NCBI GenBank assembly: GCA_017429985.1
Contig: JAFRNW010000006.1
Location: 1-64,000 of the forward strand
Length of the DNA stretch: 64,000 nucleotides
Direction: 5' to 3'
Origin: Clostridia bacterium
Lineage (GTDB): Bacteria > Bacillota > Clostridia > Christensenellales > CAG-138
Every line of letters begins with the position of its first letter. Within the stretch, counting starts at the first letter, position 1. Positions 53,228 through 63,104 of this stretch are shown here, in pieces. The position numbers were made by a program, and so were the translations under genes. The notes under the pieces are model-generated. The model worked only from the letters and a program-made list of their open reading frames with translations. It ran no database searches and was not told the DNA's origin.

Positions 53228-53281
53228 ATTGTTCCTATACCTCCAATAAAATGTTTCGTAAGTAGTTTATATATTTGATCC

Positions 53282-53321
53282 TGCCGGAATGCAGAAGATC
53301 CTTCTGCACAGCCGCCCGGCA
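53282..53321 (-). promoter_or_regulatory. Structured leader element upstream of rpsM
   Basis: On the minus strand an outer stem TGCCGG/CCGGCA encloses an inner perfect hairpin TGCAGAAG-GAT-CTTCTGCA, with a 7-base bulge on one side. No T run follows, so it is not a terminator. It lies about 55 bases before the rpsM start, the place where S4 represses the alpha operon in enterobacteria. A regulatory role here is inferred from position. Confidence 0.45.
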
Positions 53322-53335
53322 AGCATTATTTTCGC

Positions 53336-53449
53336 TTAACCCTGTTTCTGTTTGTGTTTCGGATTCTCGCAGATAACCATGACGCGACCTTTTCTCTTGA
53401 TGATCTTGCATTTCTCGCACATGGGTTTCACAGACGGTCTGACTTTCAT
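53336..53449 (-). CDS. rpmJ: 50S ribosomal protein L36
   Basis: This 37-residue protein starts [15 protein letters not shown] and ends NPKHKQKQG. The ligands CEKC plus Cys and His further on make it the zinc-binding L36 form. AAAGGAG lies upstream of the ATG at 53449. It sits in its usual place between infA and rpsM. Confidence 0.95.
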   Translation of the reverse strand: MKVRPSVKPMCEKCKIIKRKGRVMVICENPKHKQKQG

Positions 53450-53471
53450 TGTCTTTCTCCTTTCAGATGTT

Positions 53472-53702
53472 TCAATTCTTTCCGCGCCAGGTGATCCTTC
53501 CGCGGGTCAAATCATATGGTGAAAGTTCTACTGTCACTTTATCGCCGGGAAGGATTCGGATGAAATTCATTCTGAGTTTCCCGGAAATCGTAGCCAGTAT
53601 CGTATGTCCGTTCTGAAGCTTGACTTCGAACATCGCGTTCGGATGCGCTTCCGAGACTACGCCTTCAACTTCAATTACGCCTTCTTTAACGCTCTCTTTC
53701 AA
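53472..53702 (-). CDS. infA: Translation initiation factor IF-1
   Basis: This single OB-fold protein has [36 protein letters not shown] and [11 protein letters not shown] start it at TTG 53702, exactly 6 bases after AGGAGG, giving 76 residues, close to the usual 72. An in-frame ATG 13 codons earlier lies inside the KOW gene and lacks a ribosome site. The stop of the KOW gene is 1 base upstream. A TTG start may lower IF-1 output. Confidence 0.93.
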   Translation of the reverse strand: MKESVKEGVIEVEGVVSEAHPNAMFEVKLQNGHTILATISGKLRMNFIRILPGDKVTVELSPYDLTRGRITWRGKN

Positions 53703-53703
53703 A

Positions 53704-53997
53704 CTAACCCTCCTGCTGATTCTGATCTGAGTTGTAGCCAAAGGTCAGAATGGCTTTCCGCACTTCCGCGTCAAACACTTTCTTCCCTTCCGTCAGTTTC
53801 TCGCAGATGCTTTCCGAAACATCCTGCTCGATCCTGAGATGCTTAAGCTTTTTCTTCTTCGGATTCGCCAGTTTCCTGGTTTCCCCGTCCGCGAGAAGCA
53901 CATGGTTGTCGTCGGCGATCCCGACGATCAGGAACGTGCGTCCCTTGTCTCTGCCGGCTTTGGAAGTCACGGCACGGCCCAAACAATTATCCGTCAT
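53704..53997 (-). CDS. KOW-domain RNA-binding protein
   Basis: The 97-residue protein has an N-terminal KOW-like fold, [21 protein letters not shown], as in ribosomal L14e/L27e-type proteins. A lysine patch [12 protein letters not shown] and an acidic helix follow. Its start overlaps map by 4 bases. This gene is found between map and infA in many Bacillota; it is presumed to bind rRNA, but its role is not established. Confidence 0.88.
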   Translation of the reverse strand: MTDNCLGRAVTSKAGRDKGRTFLIVGIADDNHVLLADGETRKLANPKKKKLKHLRIEQDVSESICEKLTEGKKVFDAEVRKAILTFGYNSDQNQQEG

Positions 53998-54758
53998 GCG
54001 CGCGTCACCTCTTCATGCAGTGTGAGAAGCCTCGGCTCCCCGTCGGTGATGGCAAGCGAATTCTCGTAATGCGCCGCCGGTTTTCCGTCCACAGTTACGA
54101 TCGTCCATCCGTCCGAAAGCTGCAGGATCCGGTGGGATCCGAGCGTGATCATCGGCTCGACCGCAATGGTCATCCCCGCTTCTAGCCGGATGCCGTGACC
54201 CGCTTTTCCGTAATTCGGAACGTCGGGTTCCTCATGCATCTCCCGTCCGATCCCGTGCCCGATCATCTCGCGCACGACGCCGTATCCGTGCGATTCGGCG
54301 TGTTCCTGGATCGCGTGTCCGATATCGCCGAGCCGGTAGCCGACCTTCGCGTACTTCATGCCTTCGAAAAAGCATTCCCTGGTCACTTCGACCAGCTCTG
54401 CGACTTCATCCGGCACGTTCCCGATCAGGAACGTTCTCGCGGCGTCTCCGTGGAATCCGTTGATGACGGCGCCGATGTCGACGGAGACGATGTCGCCGTC
54501 CTTCAGGCGGTAGCTTCCCGGAATCCCGTGCACGACCTGTTCGTTGACGGAAGTGCAGATGCTTTTCGGATACCCGCTGTAATGCAGAAACGAAGGAATC
54601 GCCCCTTTTGAGCGGATGAATGCTTCGGCTTCCCGGTCCAGTTCGGATGTGCTGATCCCTATACGGACCATTTCGCCCATCAGGTTCAGCGTCTCCTCCA
54701 CGATCCTTCCGGCAACATCCATCTTCTCAATGTCGGATGCTGATTTAATCGTAATCAT
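53994..54758 (-). CDS. map: Methionine aminopeptidase, type I
   Basis: The 254-residue enzyme removes the initiator Met from new proteins. Metal ligands are visible: the Asp pair in VSVDIGAVINGFHGDAART, His in GHGIGREMHEEP, Glu in AVEPMI and the last Glu in AAHYENSLAIT. It overlaps adk by 4 bases (ATGA) upstream and the KOW gene by 4 bases downstream. Confidence 0.96.
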   Translation of the reverse strand: MITIKSASDIEKMDVAGRIVEETLNLMGEMVRIGISTSELDREAEAFIRSKGAIPSFLHYSGYPKSICTSVNEQVVHGIPGSYRLKDGDIVSVDIGAVINGFHGDAARTFLIGNVPDEVAELVEVTRECFFEGMKYAKVGYRLGDIGHAIQEHAESHGYGVVREMIGHGIGREMHEEPDVPNYGKAGHGIRLEAGMTIAVEPMITLGSHRILQLSDGWTIVTVDGKPAAHYENSLAITDGEPRLLTLHEEVTRA

Positions 54759-55372
54759 TTCAGTGCTTTCCCGATGTCTCCGGTGACAGCTTCGATGTCC
54801 TGATCCCCGTCCACGGTGACGATCTTGTCACGTTCCGTGTAGTAGGCGATCAGAGGAGCGGTCTGTTCCTCGTAGACCCTGATACGGTTCATCACGGTCT
54901 CTTCCCTGTCATCCTTCCTCTGGATCAGCTTCGCGCCGCAAGCCGTGCAGTACTCGCCGTCGTAAAAGTCGGTGTGATAGGAAGCGCCGCATTCGGGACA
55001 GACCCGTCTTCCGCATGCCCTGTGGACAAGACGCTCGGACGGAACGTCGATATTGACGACGCAGTCGATATCGCAGAGTTCGCTCAGCGCGTCCGCCTGG
55101 GCGACCGTTCTCGGAAACCCGTCAAAGAGGAATCCGTTCTCGCAGTCAGCCTGCTTGATCCTGTTCTCGATCATTTTGATGATCACGTCGTCCGGGACCA
55201 GCTGGCCGTTTTCGATCAGTGATTTGGCAGCGAGGCCAAGTTCGGTTCCCGCACGCATTTCAGCCCGGAGCATGTCTCCGGTGCTGATATGCGCGATATG
55301 GAACGTTTCCGCCACAAGCTTAGCCTGTGTGCCCTTTCCCGCTCCGGGAGGGCCGAGAAATACGAGCTTCAT
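54755..55372 (-). CDS. adk: Adenylate kinase (zinc LID type)
   Basis: The 205-residue enzyme interconverts ATP plus AMP and two ADP. The P-loop is GPPGAGKGTQA; FDGFPRTVAQADAL binds AMP. The LID carries CPECGASYH and CTACGAKL, a four-Cys zinc site as in Gram-positive enzymes. It is slightly shorter than the usual 210-217 residues. It lies 10 bases after secY. Confidence 0.96.
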   Translation of the reverse strand: MKLVFLGPPGAGKGTQAKLVAETFHIAHISTGDMLRAEMRAGTELGLAAKSLIENGQLVPDDVIIKMIENRIKQADCENGFLFDGFPRTVAQADALSELCDIDCVVNIDVPSERLVHRACGRRVCPECGASYHTDFYDGEYCTACGAKLIQRKDDREETVMNRIRVYEEQTAPLIAYYTERDKIVTVDGDQDIEAVTGDIGKALK

Positions 55373-55382
55373 GGCGAGAACC

Positions 55383-56663
55383 TCAGTTCAGGAATCCTTT
55401 GTAGTGACGCATCAGCATATGGCTTTCGAGCTGATCCGTCGTTTCGATCGCGACGCTGACCATGATCAGAATGCTTGTCGCGCCGAAAGCGGTCGTCTGA
55501 CCGAGCGAACGCAGGGCGATCGTCGGCAGGATGGCGATCACTGCAAGGAAGAGAGATCCGAACAGCGTCAGCCTGCTGCTGATCCTGCCAAGATAGTCGG
55601 CTGTCGGCTTTCCGGGACGGATGCCCGGGATGAATCCGCCGTTCTGCTGGAGGTTCTTGGAGAGTTCAACGGGATTGAACGTGATGGCGGAGTAGAAATA
55701 GCCGAAGGCCACGATCAGGATCGCATAAACGATGAAATATACGACGGATGTGGATCCGAGATATTTCGTGTAGAAGGAATAGAATCCGCTGTCCGGCCAG
55801 AACTGGGCGATCATGCCCGGGAACTGAATCAGCGTCATGGCGAAGATCAGGGGCAGAACGCCGTTCGCGTTCGCCTTGATCGGCAGATACGTGCTCTGTC
55901 CGCCGTACATTTTCCTTCCGACCACGCGCTTGGCGTACTGGACCGGAATCCTTCTCTGCGCCTGGTCGACGCAGACGACAAGCGCGATCATCGCGATGAC
56001 CAGAACGAGGATCACGATGAAGGCCCAGACCGGCATGACGCCGGTGATGAGCTGCTGTACCCATCCGATGACGGTATTCGGAACCCTGGAAACGATGGAC
56101 GCAAAGATCAGCATCGAAATGCCGTTTCCGATTCCGTTCTCGGTAATTCTTTCACCGAGCCACATCAGGAATGCCGTACCGCCGGTCGCGCAGATCCCGA
56201 TGATGCCGAGCGCGATCCATTTCGGGAAAGCGCTGGTCAGATAGGAAGTGCCGACTCTCGCGGAATTCTCGAGACCGACGAAGATGCCGATCGCCTGAAT
56301 GAAGGCAAGGCCGATGCCTGTATATCTGGTGATTCTTTCGATCTTCTCTCTTCCGTCATCCTCTTTGCTCAGCTTTTCGAGCGCGGGGATCGCGATCGTC
56401 AGCAGCTGGAGGATAATGGACGCCGTGATGTACGGTGAAATACCCATGGCGAAGAGAGAGAACTGAGAGAACGAACTACCGGTCAACAGATCGAGGAATC
56501 CGAGGATATCATACTGTTTAACCGCTTCAGCGAGCAACTCGACGTTTACGCCCGGAATCGGGATAAAGCACCCAAGACGGTAGATGACGATCAGAAGCAG
56601 CGTCATCAACAGCTTTTTGCGGATATCCTTGATTTTGAATGCGTTAATAAACGTCTTAAACAT
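55383..56663 (-). CDS. secY: Protein translocase subunit SecY
   Basis: The 426-residue channel of the Sec system has ten hydrophobic segments. Signatures are LGCFIPIPGVNVELL, FALFAMGISPYITASIILQL-like helix 2 (QFSLFAMGISPYITASI here) and the cytosolic loop GFIPGIRPGKPTADYL. The ATG shares one base with the rplO stop (TGATG), giving tight coupling. Confidence 0.97.
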   Translation of the reverse strand: MFKTFINAFKIKDIRKKLLMTLLLIVIYRLGCFIPIPGVNVELLAEAVKQYDILGFLDLLTGSSFSQFSLFAMGISPYITASIILQLLTIAIPALEKLSKEDDGREKIERITRYTGIGLAFIQAIGIFVGLENSARVGTSYLTSAFPKWIALGIIGICATGGTAFLMWLGERITENGIGNGISMLIFASIVSRVPNTVIGWVQQLITGVMPVWAFIVILVLVIAMIALVVCVDQAQRRIPVQYAKRVVGRKMYGGQSTYLPIKANANGVLPLIFAMTLIQFPGMIAQFWPDSGFYSFYTKYLGSTSVVYFIVYAILIVAFGYFYSAITFNPVELSKNLQQNGGFIPGIRPGKPTADYLGRISSRLTLFGSLFLAVIAILPTIALRSLGQTTAFGATSILIMVSVAIETTDQLESHMLMRHYKGFLN

Positions 56664-57106
56664 CAGTCGATCACCTCAACGCTGCCGCCAGCCGCTTTGA
56701 TGGCTTCGTCAGCAGCTTTCGTAAACTTCGCGGCTTTGACGTGGAGCTTCTTCTCCAGTTTGCCGTTTCCGAGCAGCTTCAGACCGTCTTTTTCGATCTT
56801 CTTGATGATGCCCTGCTCCTTGAGCAGTTCGGCAGTTACGGTCGTGCCGTCTTCGAATCCGTTCAGCGCGCAGACGTTGACGGTCGTGTACTCTTTTGCG
56901 AAGTGATTATGGAATCCACGCTTCGGGAGACGGCGCGTCAGGGGCATCTGGCCGCCTTCAAAGCCGTTCTTCTTGGATCCGCTGCGGGCCTTCTGACCCT
57001 TGTGACCCTTCGTGGATGTTTTTCCCATTCCGGAACCCGTGCCGCGGCCGACGCGCTTTGCGTCCCTGACCGAACCGGCTGCCGGCTGTAATTCATGCAG
57101 TTTCAT
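56663..57106 (-). CDS. rplO: 50S ribosomal protein L15
   Basis: 147 residues opening [20 protein letters not shown], with a Gly/Lys-rich tail into the core ([19 protein letters not shown]) and [17 protein letters not shown]. The stop overlaps secY by one base. It is an assembly protein of the large subunit. Confidence 0.97.
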   Translation of the reverse strand: MKLHELQPAAGSVRDAKRVGRGTGSGMGKTSTKGHKGQKARSGSKKNGFEGGQMPLTRRLPKRGFHNHFAKEYTTVNVCALNGFEDGTTVTAELLKEQGIIKKIEKDGLKLLGNGKLEKKLHVKAAKFTKAADEAIKAAGGSVEVID

Positions 57107-57123
57107 GTTGCAGATCCTCCCGA

Positions 57124-57306
57124 TTACTGTTCTTCCACTTTTACAAGGTGCCTGACCTTGAAAAGCATCCCGCGGATCGCTGCGTTGTTGGGCTTTTCCA
57201 CGGTGCTGTTCAATTTGTGAAGACCAAGTGCCTTAACGGTGTCCTGCTGGTCCTTCAAACTGCTGATGGGGCTCTTGATGAGCGTAACTTTCAATGTATT
57301 CGCCAT
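57124..57306 (-). CDS. rpmD: 50S ribosomal protein L30
   Basis: The 60-residue protein [20 protein letters not shown] has the L30 core [20 protein letters not shown]. The start follows AAGGAGG by 8 bases; the nearer upstream ATG would be only 2 bases from that site. Confidence 0.95.
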   Translation of the reverse strand: MANTLKVTLIKSPISSLKDQQDTVKALGLHKLNSTVEKPNNAAIRGMLFKVRHLVKVEEQ

Positions 57307-57319
57307 TGTCATGTCCTCC

Positions 57320-57826
57320 TTAGTCAAGGATCTCATCAACGGTCTTGCCGCGGAGTTTCGCGATCTGCTCGACAGTGCGGAGCTGCTGGAGTCCGTTCAG
57401 AGTCGCCTTGACACAGTTGCTCGGATTGTTGGAGCCGAAGGATTTGGTGCGGATGTCATGGATGCCGACCATCTCCAGCACTGCACGGGCGGGACCGCCC
57501 GCGATAACGCCGGTACCTTCTTCGGCGGGGATCATGCGGACATGACCTTTGCCGTATTTGCCTTCAACCTGATGCGGGATCGTGGTTCCGACGATCGGAA
57601 CTTCGATCATGTGACGCTTCGCGTCCTCAACGCCCTTGCGGACCGCTTCCGGAATTTCAGAAGCCTTGCCAAGTCCGACGCCGACCTTGCCGTTCTCGTT
57701 TCCGACGACCATCAGCGCGGTGAAGCGGAAGTTCTTGCCGCCCTTGACAACCTTGGCAACACGGTTGATTGCAACCAGACGCTCTTTGAATTCCGAAGGT
57801 TCTTTTTCAAATCTTCTATTCTGCAT
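57320..57826 (-). CDS. rpsE: 30S ribosomal protein S5
   Basis: 168 residues with the double-stranded-RNA-binding-like N-terminal part ([20 protein letters not shown]) and [18 protein letters not shown]. The C-terminal half has [20 protein letters not shown]. It is needed for decoding accuracy. GGAGG precedes the ATG. Confidence 0.97.
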   Translation of the reverse strand: MQNRRFEKEPSEFKERLVAINRVAKVVKGGKNFRFTALMVVGNENGKVGVGLGKASEIPEAVRKGVEDAKRHMIEVPIVGTTIPHQVEGKYGKGHVRMIPAEEGTGVIAGGPARAVLEMVGIHDIRTKSFGSNNPSNCVKATLNGLQQLRTVEQIAKLRGKTVDEILD

Positions 57827-57838
57827 GTCAATTCCTCC

Positions 57839-58207
57839 TTAGAAATCCAGTCCAGCTTTGCGGGCACCGTCAGCGAGAGCCGCGACACGGCCGGTATAGA
57901 GATAACCGCCGCGGTCGAACACGACCTGCTTGATTCCTGCCTTCAAAGCGCGCTCAGCGATGACTTTTCCGACCAGCTCTGCGGCTTCGGTCTTGGACTT
58001 ATCGTTGAGCTGACTCTTGATTTCGGCGTCCAGGGTGGAAGCTGCGACCAAGGTGTTGCCCACTTCATCGTTGATGATCTGAGCATAGATATGGGATGTG
58101 CTGCGGTACACATTGAGTCTCGGACGAGCTTCGGTACCGACAATGTCCTTGCGCTGACGGTAATGACGTGCAACGCGGACTGCATTCTTATCGATCTTCT
58201 TAAACAT
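57839..58207 (-). CDS. rplR: 50S ribosomal protein L18
   Basis: This 122-residue 5S rRNA-binding protein has [20 protein letters not shown], a C-terminal [20 protein letters not shown] and the expected basic start. It lies between rplF and rpsE. Confidence 0.97.
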   Translation of the reverse strand: MFKKIDKNAVRVARHYRQRKDIVGTEARPRLNVYRSTSHIYAQIINDEVGNTLVAASTLDAEIKSQLNDKSKTEAAELVGKVIAERALKAGIKQVVFDRGGYLYTGRVAALADGARKAGLDF

Positions 58208-58228
58208 CTTTCGTCACTCCTTCCTTTC

Positions 58229-58768
58229 TTATTTACCCGTCTTGCCTTCTTTGCGGCGCACGTGCTCGTTTTCATAACGGATGCCCTTGCCCTTGTACGG
58301 CTCAGGGCTGCGCACTGCGCGGATATCAGCGGCAATCTGGCCGACTTTCTGCTTGTCGATGCCGCTGACGACGATCTTGGTGGGAGCCGGCGCTTCGAAC
58401 TTGATCCCGTCCATCTTCTTGAATTCCACAGGATGGGAATATCCGACGTTCAGAACGAGGTTCTCGCCCTGCATCTGGGCTCTGTAACCAACACCGACGA
58501 TTTCGAGGTTCTTCTTGAAGCCCTCTGTCGTACCAACGACCATGTTGTGGATCAGGGATCTTGTCAGGCCGTGAAGCGCACGGTGTGCCTTATCATCGCT
58601 GGGACGTTTTACTGTCAGAGAACCATTTTCCTGCTCGATGATCATATCCTTCGGCATCTGCTGCTTCAGTTCGCCCTTCGGTCCCTTGACCGTGACGACG
58701 TTGGAATCATCGACCGTAATTGTCACTCCTGAAGGAATGCTTACAGGAAGTTTTCCGATACGAGACAT
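58229..58768 (-). CDS. rplF: 50S ribosomal protein L6
   Basis: 179 residues with two repeated L6 folds. It begins [20 protein letters not shown], has [20 protein letters not shown] and ends [20 protein letters not shown]. It lies near the sarcin-ricin loop. Confidence 0.97.
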   Translation of the reverse strand: MSRIGKLPVSIPSGVTITVDDSNVVTVKGPKGELKQQMPKDMIIEQENGSLTVKRPSDDKAHRALHGLTRSLIHNMVVGTTEGFKKNLEIVGVGYRAQMQGENLVLNVGYSHPVEFKKMDGIKFEAPAPTKIVVSGIDKQKVGQIAADIRAVRSPEPYKGKGIRYENEHVRRKEGKTGK

Positions 58769-58817
58769 TTTTTTACTCCTTATTCAATCAATTCGTTATT
58801 TGATAGCAGGTTCCGGC

Positions 58818-59210
58818 TTACCAGATGTAAGCGAGAACTTCACCGCCGATGCCCTGCTTGCGGGCTTCGCGGTCCGTCATGATGCCGCGGGACGTGGAGA
58901 TGATGGCCACGCCCATGCCGCCCAGGACCTTCGGGATCTCGTCCTTCCGTGCATAGACACGGAGACCGGGACGGGAGATCCTCTTGAGGCCGACGATCAC
59001 GCGCTGCTTGTTGGGACCGTACTTGAGCTGGATCTTCAGGTTCTTACGGATGCCGTCTTCGGTCACTTCAAAACCCTTGATGTAGCCTTCGTCGACGAGA
59101 ATCTGCGCGATCGCCTTTTTCACCGTGGAAGCAGGAACTTCAACGCTGTCATGCTTTGCAGTCAAAGCATTACGGATTCTTGTAAGCATATCTGCAATAG
59201 TATCAGTCAT
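58818..59210 (-). CDS. rpsH: 30S ribosomal protein S8
   Basis: 130 residues from [16 protein letters not shown]; the typical C-terminal [20 protein letters not shown] and GGEVLAYIW are present. I place the start at 59210 after AAGGAGGAAACG. An upstream extension would overlap rpsN and is rejected. S8 is the classical translational repressor of spc operons. Confidence 0.96.
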   Translation of the reverse strand: MTDTIADMLTRIRNALTAKHDSVEVPASTVKKAIAQILVDEGYIKGFEVTEDGIRKNLKIQLKYGPNKQRVIVGLKRISRPGLRVYARKDEIPKVLGGMGVAIISTSRGIMTDREARKQGIGGEVLAYIW

Positions 59211-59223
59211 AATCGTTTCCTCC

Positions 59224-59409
59224 TTACCAGCTGGCTTTCCGTACGCCGGGGATCTCGCCCTTGTACGCCAATTCACGGAAGCAGATACGGCAGATGCCGT
59301 ATTTACGGAGCACCGCGTGCGGACGTCCGCAGATGCGGCAGCGCGTATAGGCGCGCGTGCTGTACTTCGGTTCTCTCTGCTGCTTGTTTTTCATTGCTGT
59401 CTTTGCCAT
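59224..59409 (-). CDS. rpsN: 30S ribosomal protein S14, type Z
   Basis: The 61-residue short form has zinc ligands Cys24, Cys27, Cys40 and Cys43 (CRICGRPH and CRICFREL). It is the zinc-dependent version; no zinc-free paralogue is in the window. It ends with [10 protein letters not shown]. Confidence 0.96.
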   Translation of the reverse strand: MAKTAMKNKQQREPKYSTRAYTRCRICGRPHAVLRKYGICRICFRELAYKGEIPGVRKASW

Positions 59410-59420
59410 GATAATCCTCC

Positions 59421-60050
59421 TTACGCACCCTGGGCGAACGGCATGCCGAGCAGGGCGAGAAGCTCTTTGGCTTCTTCATCGGTCTGGGCACTTGTTACGA
59501 ACACAATGTTCATGCCGCGGACTTTATCGACATCGTCATAGTTGATTTCCGGGAAAATCAGCTGTTCCTTGACACCGAGCGCATAGTTGCCGCGTCCGTC
59601 AAAGGACTTGTCGGACACGCCGCGGAAGTCGCGGACCCTAGGAAGGACGATATTTACGAACTTGTCTACGAAGTAATACATCCGGTCGCCGCGGAGGGTT
59701 ACCTTCGCACCGACGTTCTGACCTTCACGGACCTTGAAGTTCGCAACGGATTTCTTGGCTTTGCAGATGACCGCTTTCTGTCCGGAGATCAGTCCGAGCT
59801 CCGCGGCGGCTGCCTCGATGCCCTTCGGGTTGTCCTTGTCGGAACCGAGACCCATGTTGATGATCACCTTTTCGAGCTTCGGGATCTGCATGACGTTTTC
59901 ATAATGGAATTTTTCCTTCAGAGCGGGCACTGCCACTTTCTGATACTGTTCCTTGAGACGCGGAATCTCATTCTCGCCGGCGGTCTGAAACACGGGCTCA
60001 TTCTTTGTCTTGGGAGCAGCTTTCTTTGCTTCGTTATCTTTTTTAGCCAC
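59421..60050 (-). CDS. rplE: 50S ribosomal protein L5 with N-terminal extension
   Basis: 209 residues, against about 180 normally. The core starts near residue 31 ([18 protein letters not shown]) and has [31 protein letters not shown] and [16 protein letters not shown]. The first 30 residues are a charged, Lys/Ala-rich extension ([19 protein letters not shown]). GGAGGAAC precedes this start, which supports translation of the extension. L5 binds 5S rRNA. Confidence 0.95.
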   Translation of the reverse strand: MAKKDNEAKKAAPKTKNEPVFQTAGENEIPRLKEQYQKVAVPALKEKFHYENVMQIPKLEKVIINMGLGSDKDNPKGIEAAAAELGLISGQKAVICKAKKSVANFKVREGQNVGAKVTLRGDRMYYFVDKFVNIVLPRVRDFRGVSDKSFDGRGNYALGVKEQLIFPEINYDDVDKVRGMNIVFVTSAQTDEEAKELLALLGMPFAQGA

Positions 60051-60072
60051 TGATATGTTCCTCCTTCCAGCC

Positions 60073-60414
60073 TTAATCGATCTGCGCTCCGCACTCTTTG
60101 CAGATGCGGACGCTCTTGTTCTTCTTTACGCCAGAGACCGTGACTTCCCTGATCTCATGGCCGACACGCGTCACCTTTCCGCATTTCGGGCAGACCAGTT
60201 TCACGTTGGAAACATGGATGGCGCCTTCCTTTTCGATGCGGCCGCCGGGTTCGCCCTGGCGTCTCGGCTTCACATGCTTTGTGATCATGTTGGCGTTCTG
60301 AACGACAACCCTGTCCTTATCGGGGTAGGAAACAAGGATCTTTCCCTGCTTGCCTTTGTCTTTGCCGGAGATGACAACGACCGTATCGCCCTTTTTCACA
60401 TTCAGCTTCGTCAT
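60073..60414 (-). CDS. rplX: 50S ribosomal protein L24
   Basis: 113 residues with the KOW motif [20 protein letters not shown] and a C-terminal zinc-ribbon-like pair CPKCGK and CKECGA. It is an early assembly protein of the large subunit. Confidence 0.96.
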   Translation of the reverse strand: MTKLNVKKGDTVVVISGKDKGKQGKILVSYPDKDRVVVQNANMITKHVKPRRQGEPGGRIEKEGAIHVSNVKLVCPKCGKVTRVGHEIREVTVSGVKKNKSVRICKECGAQID

Positions 60415-60427
60415 GTCGCGTTCCTCC

Positions 60428-60796
60428 TTACAGTACTTCCGGTGCGAGGGACACGATCTTCATGTAGTCCTTCTCGCGCAGTTCACGTGCGACCGGCCCA
60501 AAAATACGGGTGCCGCGCGGCTGTTTCTGATCGTTGATGATAACGGCAGCATTATCGTCGAAACGGATGTAGCTGCCATCCGGACGCTGCACGCCCGCAA
60601 CGCTGCGGACGATAACGGCGCGGACAACTTCCTTTTTCTTGACAGCGCCGCCGGGGGTGGCTGTCTTGACGGAGGCAACGATCACATCACCGATATTTGC
60701 GGATTTGACCTTGGAGCCGCCGAGAATGCGAATGCACATGATCTCTTTCGCTCCGCTGTTGTCCGCGACCTTTAATCTGGTTTGCGGTTGAATCAT
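60428..60796 (-). CDS. rplN: 50S ribosomal protein L14
   Basis: 122 residues beginning [20 protein letters not shown], with [17 protein letters not shown] and [20 protein letters not shown]. Fully standard. Confidence 0.97.
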   Translation of the reverse strand: MIQPQTRLKVADNSGAKEIMCIRILGGSKVKSANIGDVIVASVKTATPGGAVKKKEVVRAVIVRSVAGVQRPDGSYIRFDDNAAVIINDQKQPRGTRIFGPVARELREKDYMKIVSLAPEVL

Positions 60797-60812
60797 TTTA
60801 CGTTCCTCCTGT

Positions 60813-61070
60813 TTACTTCGCCTTTTCGATAATGTCGACCAGACGCCATCTCTTATCCTTGGACAGCGGGCGGGTCTCCATGATCCTTACAGTATCGCCG
60901 ACGCCGCACTGGTTCTCTTCATCGTGTACCTTGAATCTGCGGGTCCGGTTAACCATCTTGCCGTAGAGCGGATGACGAACTTTCGTCTTAATGGCGACTA
61001 CGATGGTCTTGTCCATTTTATCGCTGACTACGATACCCGTACGGGTCTTGCGATATCCTCTTTCTTCCAT
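60813..61070 (-). CDS. rpsQ: 30S ribosomal protein S17
   Basis: The 85-residue OB-fold protein has [19 protein letters not shown] and [19 protein letters not shown]. The start is the ATG after GGAGGACTGAAAAG; a longer upstream frame would run into rpmC and is rejected. Confidence 0.96.
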   Translation of the reverse strand: MEERGYRKTRTGIVVSDKMDKTIVVAIKTKVRHPLYGKMVNRTRRFKVHDEENQCGVGDTVRIMETRPLSKDKRWRLVDIIEKAK

Positions 61071-61090
61071 CTTTTCAGTCCTCCTTCTGC

Positions 61091-61291
61091 TCATTCGGCC
61101 GCCTTGAGCTCGCGCTCGCGGATGACGGTCTTGACTCTCGCGATATCCTTCTTGCACTCGCTGATCCTCTGAGGATTGTTGAGCTGTCCCGTTGCGGACT
61201 GGAAGCGAAGGTTGAACAGTTCGCTCTTAAGCTCTTTTTCGCGCTGTGCAAGCGCTTCATTCGACAGATCTCTGAACTTATTAGCCTTCAT
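61091..61291 (-). CDS. rpmC: 50S ribosomal protein L29
   Basis: The 66-residue helical hairpin protein [20 protein letters not shown] has [18 protein letters not shown]. The ATG overlaps the end of rplP by 11 bases, with GAAGGTGG upstream inside rplP. L29 lies at the tunnel exit and docks trigger factor and SRP. Confidence 0.96.
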   Translation of the reverse strand: MKANKFRDLSNEALAQREKELKSELFNLRFQSATGQLNNPQRISECKKDIARVKTVIRERELKAAE

Positions 61292-61715
61292 TGTTTTCAC
61301 CACCTTCGATTTCCTTGCGCACGATCTTGCTCTTCAGCGGAAGCTTGTACATAGCAAGTCTCAGTGCTTCCTTCGCACTCGTTTCGTCGACGCCCGCGAT
61401 CTCGAACATCACGCGGCCGGGCTTTACGACTGCTACCCAGTATTCGGGAGAGCCTTTGCCGGAACCCATTCGGGTCTCAGCGGGTTTCTCGGTAACGGGC
61501 TTGTCGGGGAAGATCTTGATCCAGACCTGACCCCCGCGCTTGATGTAACGCGTCATCGCGATACGGGCGGCTTCGATCTGCTGACTCGTAACCCATGCCG
61601 GCTCAAGGGCCACCAGGCCGTATTCGCCGTACGTAACGGTGTTACCGCGAAGGGCTTTGCCCTTCATCCGGCCGCGGAATACTCTGCGGCGTTTCACTCT
61701 CTTAGGCATTAACAT
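61281..61715 (-). CDS. rplP: 50S ribosomal protein L16
   Basis: 144 residues beginning [20 protein letters not shown], with [20 protein letters not shown] and [19 protein letters not shown]. The ribosome site lies in the last codons of rpsC. Confidence 0.97.
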   Translation of the reverse strand: MLMPKRVKRRRVFRGRMKGKALRGNTVTYGEYGLVALEPAWVTSQQIEAARIAMTRYIKRGGQVWIKIFPDKPVTEKPAETRMGSGKGSPEYWVAVVKPGRVMFEIAGVDETSAKEALRLAMYKLPLKSKIVRKEIEGGENNEG

Positions 61716-61718
61716 GGA

Positions 61719-62390
61719 TTATTTGCCCCCTTCCTCTTCTTTGACGGCCGCTTTGCGCTTGCCAAGGACTTCTCCCTTGTAGATCCAGACCTTGCAGCCG
61801 ATCCTGCCGTACGTGGTGTTCGCTTCCGCGAAGCCGTACTGGATGTCCGCGCGCATGGTCTGCAGCGGGATGGAACCGTCATGGTAGCCCTCTGTACGGG
61901 CGATCTCGGCGCCGCCGAGACGGCCGGAGCACATCAGCTTGATGCCCTTCACGTTGTTCTTGGACATCGAGCGGCCCATGGCCTGCTTCATCGCGCGGCG
62001 GTAGCTGATACGTTTCTCGATCTGCGCGGCGATGTTTTCCGCAACAAGCTGCGCGTCTGCGTCAGGATCACGGATCTCCATGATGTTGACGTTGACCGGC
62101 TTGCCGATCTCTTTCTTGACGTCTTCCTTGATCACTTCGATCCCTGCGCCGCCCTTGCCGATCAGAAGACCGGGACGGGCCGTATAGATGCTGATCGTGA
62201 TCTTGCCTGCGGCGCGGTCGATATCCACGCGGGAAATGGACGCCGCATAGTATTTCTTCTTGATGAACTCGCGGATCTTGTGATCTTCTACGAGGAAATC
62301 GGCAAAGTCCTTCTTAGAGGCATACCAACGTGTGTTCCAGTCACGAATGACGCCAACACGGAATCCGTTCGGATTAACTTTCTGACCCAT
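61719..62390 (-). CDS. rpsC: 30S ribosomal protein S3
   Basis: The 223-residue protein starts [20 protein letters not shown]. It has the KH RNA-binding loop [15 protein letters not shown] and the C-terminal domain with [17 protein letters not shown]. It is part of the mRNA entry site. Confidence 0.97.
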   Translation of the reverse strand: MGQKVNPNGFRVGVIRDWNTRWYASKKDFADFLVEDHKIREFIKKKYYAASISRVDIDRAAGKITISIYTARPGLLIGKGGAGIEVIKEDVKKEIGKPVNVNIMEIRDPDADAQLVAENIAAQIEKRISYRRAMKQAMGRSMSKNNVKGIKLMCSGRLGGAEIARTEGYHDGSIPLQTMRADIQYGFAEANTTYGRIGCKVWIYKGEVLGKRKAAVKEEEGGK

Positions 62391-62402
62391 TCTATTTCCT
62401 CC

Positions 62403-62792
62403 TTACTTTGCCTGCTGATCAAGCACGATAGTGATGTGACTTGTACGCTTACGGATCCTGGATGCACGGCCGTGCGCGCGGGGACGATACCTCATCAGTG
62501 TCGGACCCTGGTCTGCATAGGCTTCTGCCACGAACAGATCGTCCGGATTCATTTCCAGATTGTTCTGTGCATTGGCGCTCGCGCTCTTCAGAACCTTCAT
62601 AACCGGCTCGGTCGCTCCTCTCGGAGTGAGCATCAGGATCGCTTCCGCTTCCTTCACGCTCTTGCCGCGGATCAGATTCACAACCGCCCTGACTTTGCGG
62701 GGGGCAACGCGCACGTAGCGCGCTACCGCATGGGGACGGCGGTCTGCATTCTCATGCCTTTTCGCCGTTTTTTCTCTCATTCTAGTTGCCAT
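62403..62792 (-). CDS. rplV: 50S ribosomal protein L22
   Basis: 129 residues with [20 protein letters not shown] and the hairpin tip region ending [20 protein letters not shown]. The hairpin lines the exit tunnel. A short charged N-terminal stretch precedes the core. Confidence 0.97.
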   Translation of the reverse strand: MATRMREKTAKRHENADRRPHAVARYVRVAPRKVRAVVNLIRGKSVKEAEAILMLTPRGATEPVMKVLKSASANAQNNLEMNPDDLFVAEAYADQGPTLMRYRPRAHGRASRIRKRTSHITIVLDQQAK

Positions 62793-62806
62793 AACTCTGT
62801 CCCTCC

Positions 62807-63088
62807 TTACTTAGTCCCAGAAGACTTCTCTGTGCCTCTGTGCCCTCTGAACGTACGGGTCGGGGCAAATTCGCCCAGTTTATGGCCAACCATTTCATCA
62901 GTTACATAAACCGGAACATGCTTTCTGCCGTCATGTACCGCGATTGTATGTCCAACCATCTGCGGGAAAACGGTGGAAGCGCGGGACCAGGTCTTAACAA
63001 CGGTCTTCTTTCCGCTCTCGTTCATTGCATCGATGCGGGAAAGCAGACGCTCTTCTACGTACGGTCCTTTTTTAACCGATCTGCTCAT
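62807..63088 (-). CDS. rpsS: 30S ribosomal protein S19
   Basis: 93 residues beginning [20 protein letters not shown], with [20 protein letters not shown] and [12 protein letters not shown]. Standard length and place. Confidence 0.97.
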   Translation of the reverse strand: MSRSVKKGPYVEERLLSRIDAMNESGKKTVVKTWSRASTVFPQMVGHTIAVHDGRKHVPVYVTDEMVGHKLGEFAPTRTFRGHRGTEKSSGTK

Positions 63089-63104
63089 TTACGTTCTCCT
63101 CCCA

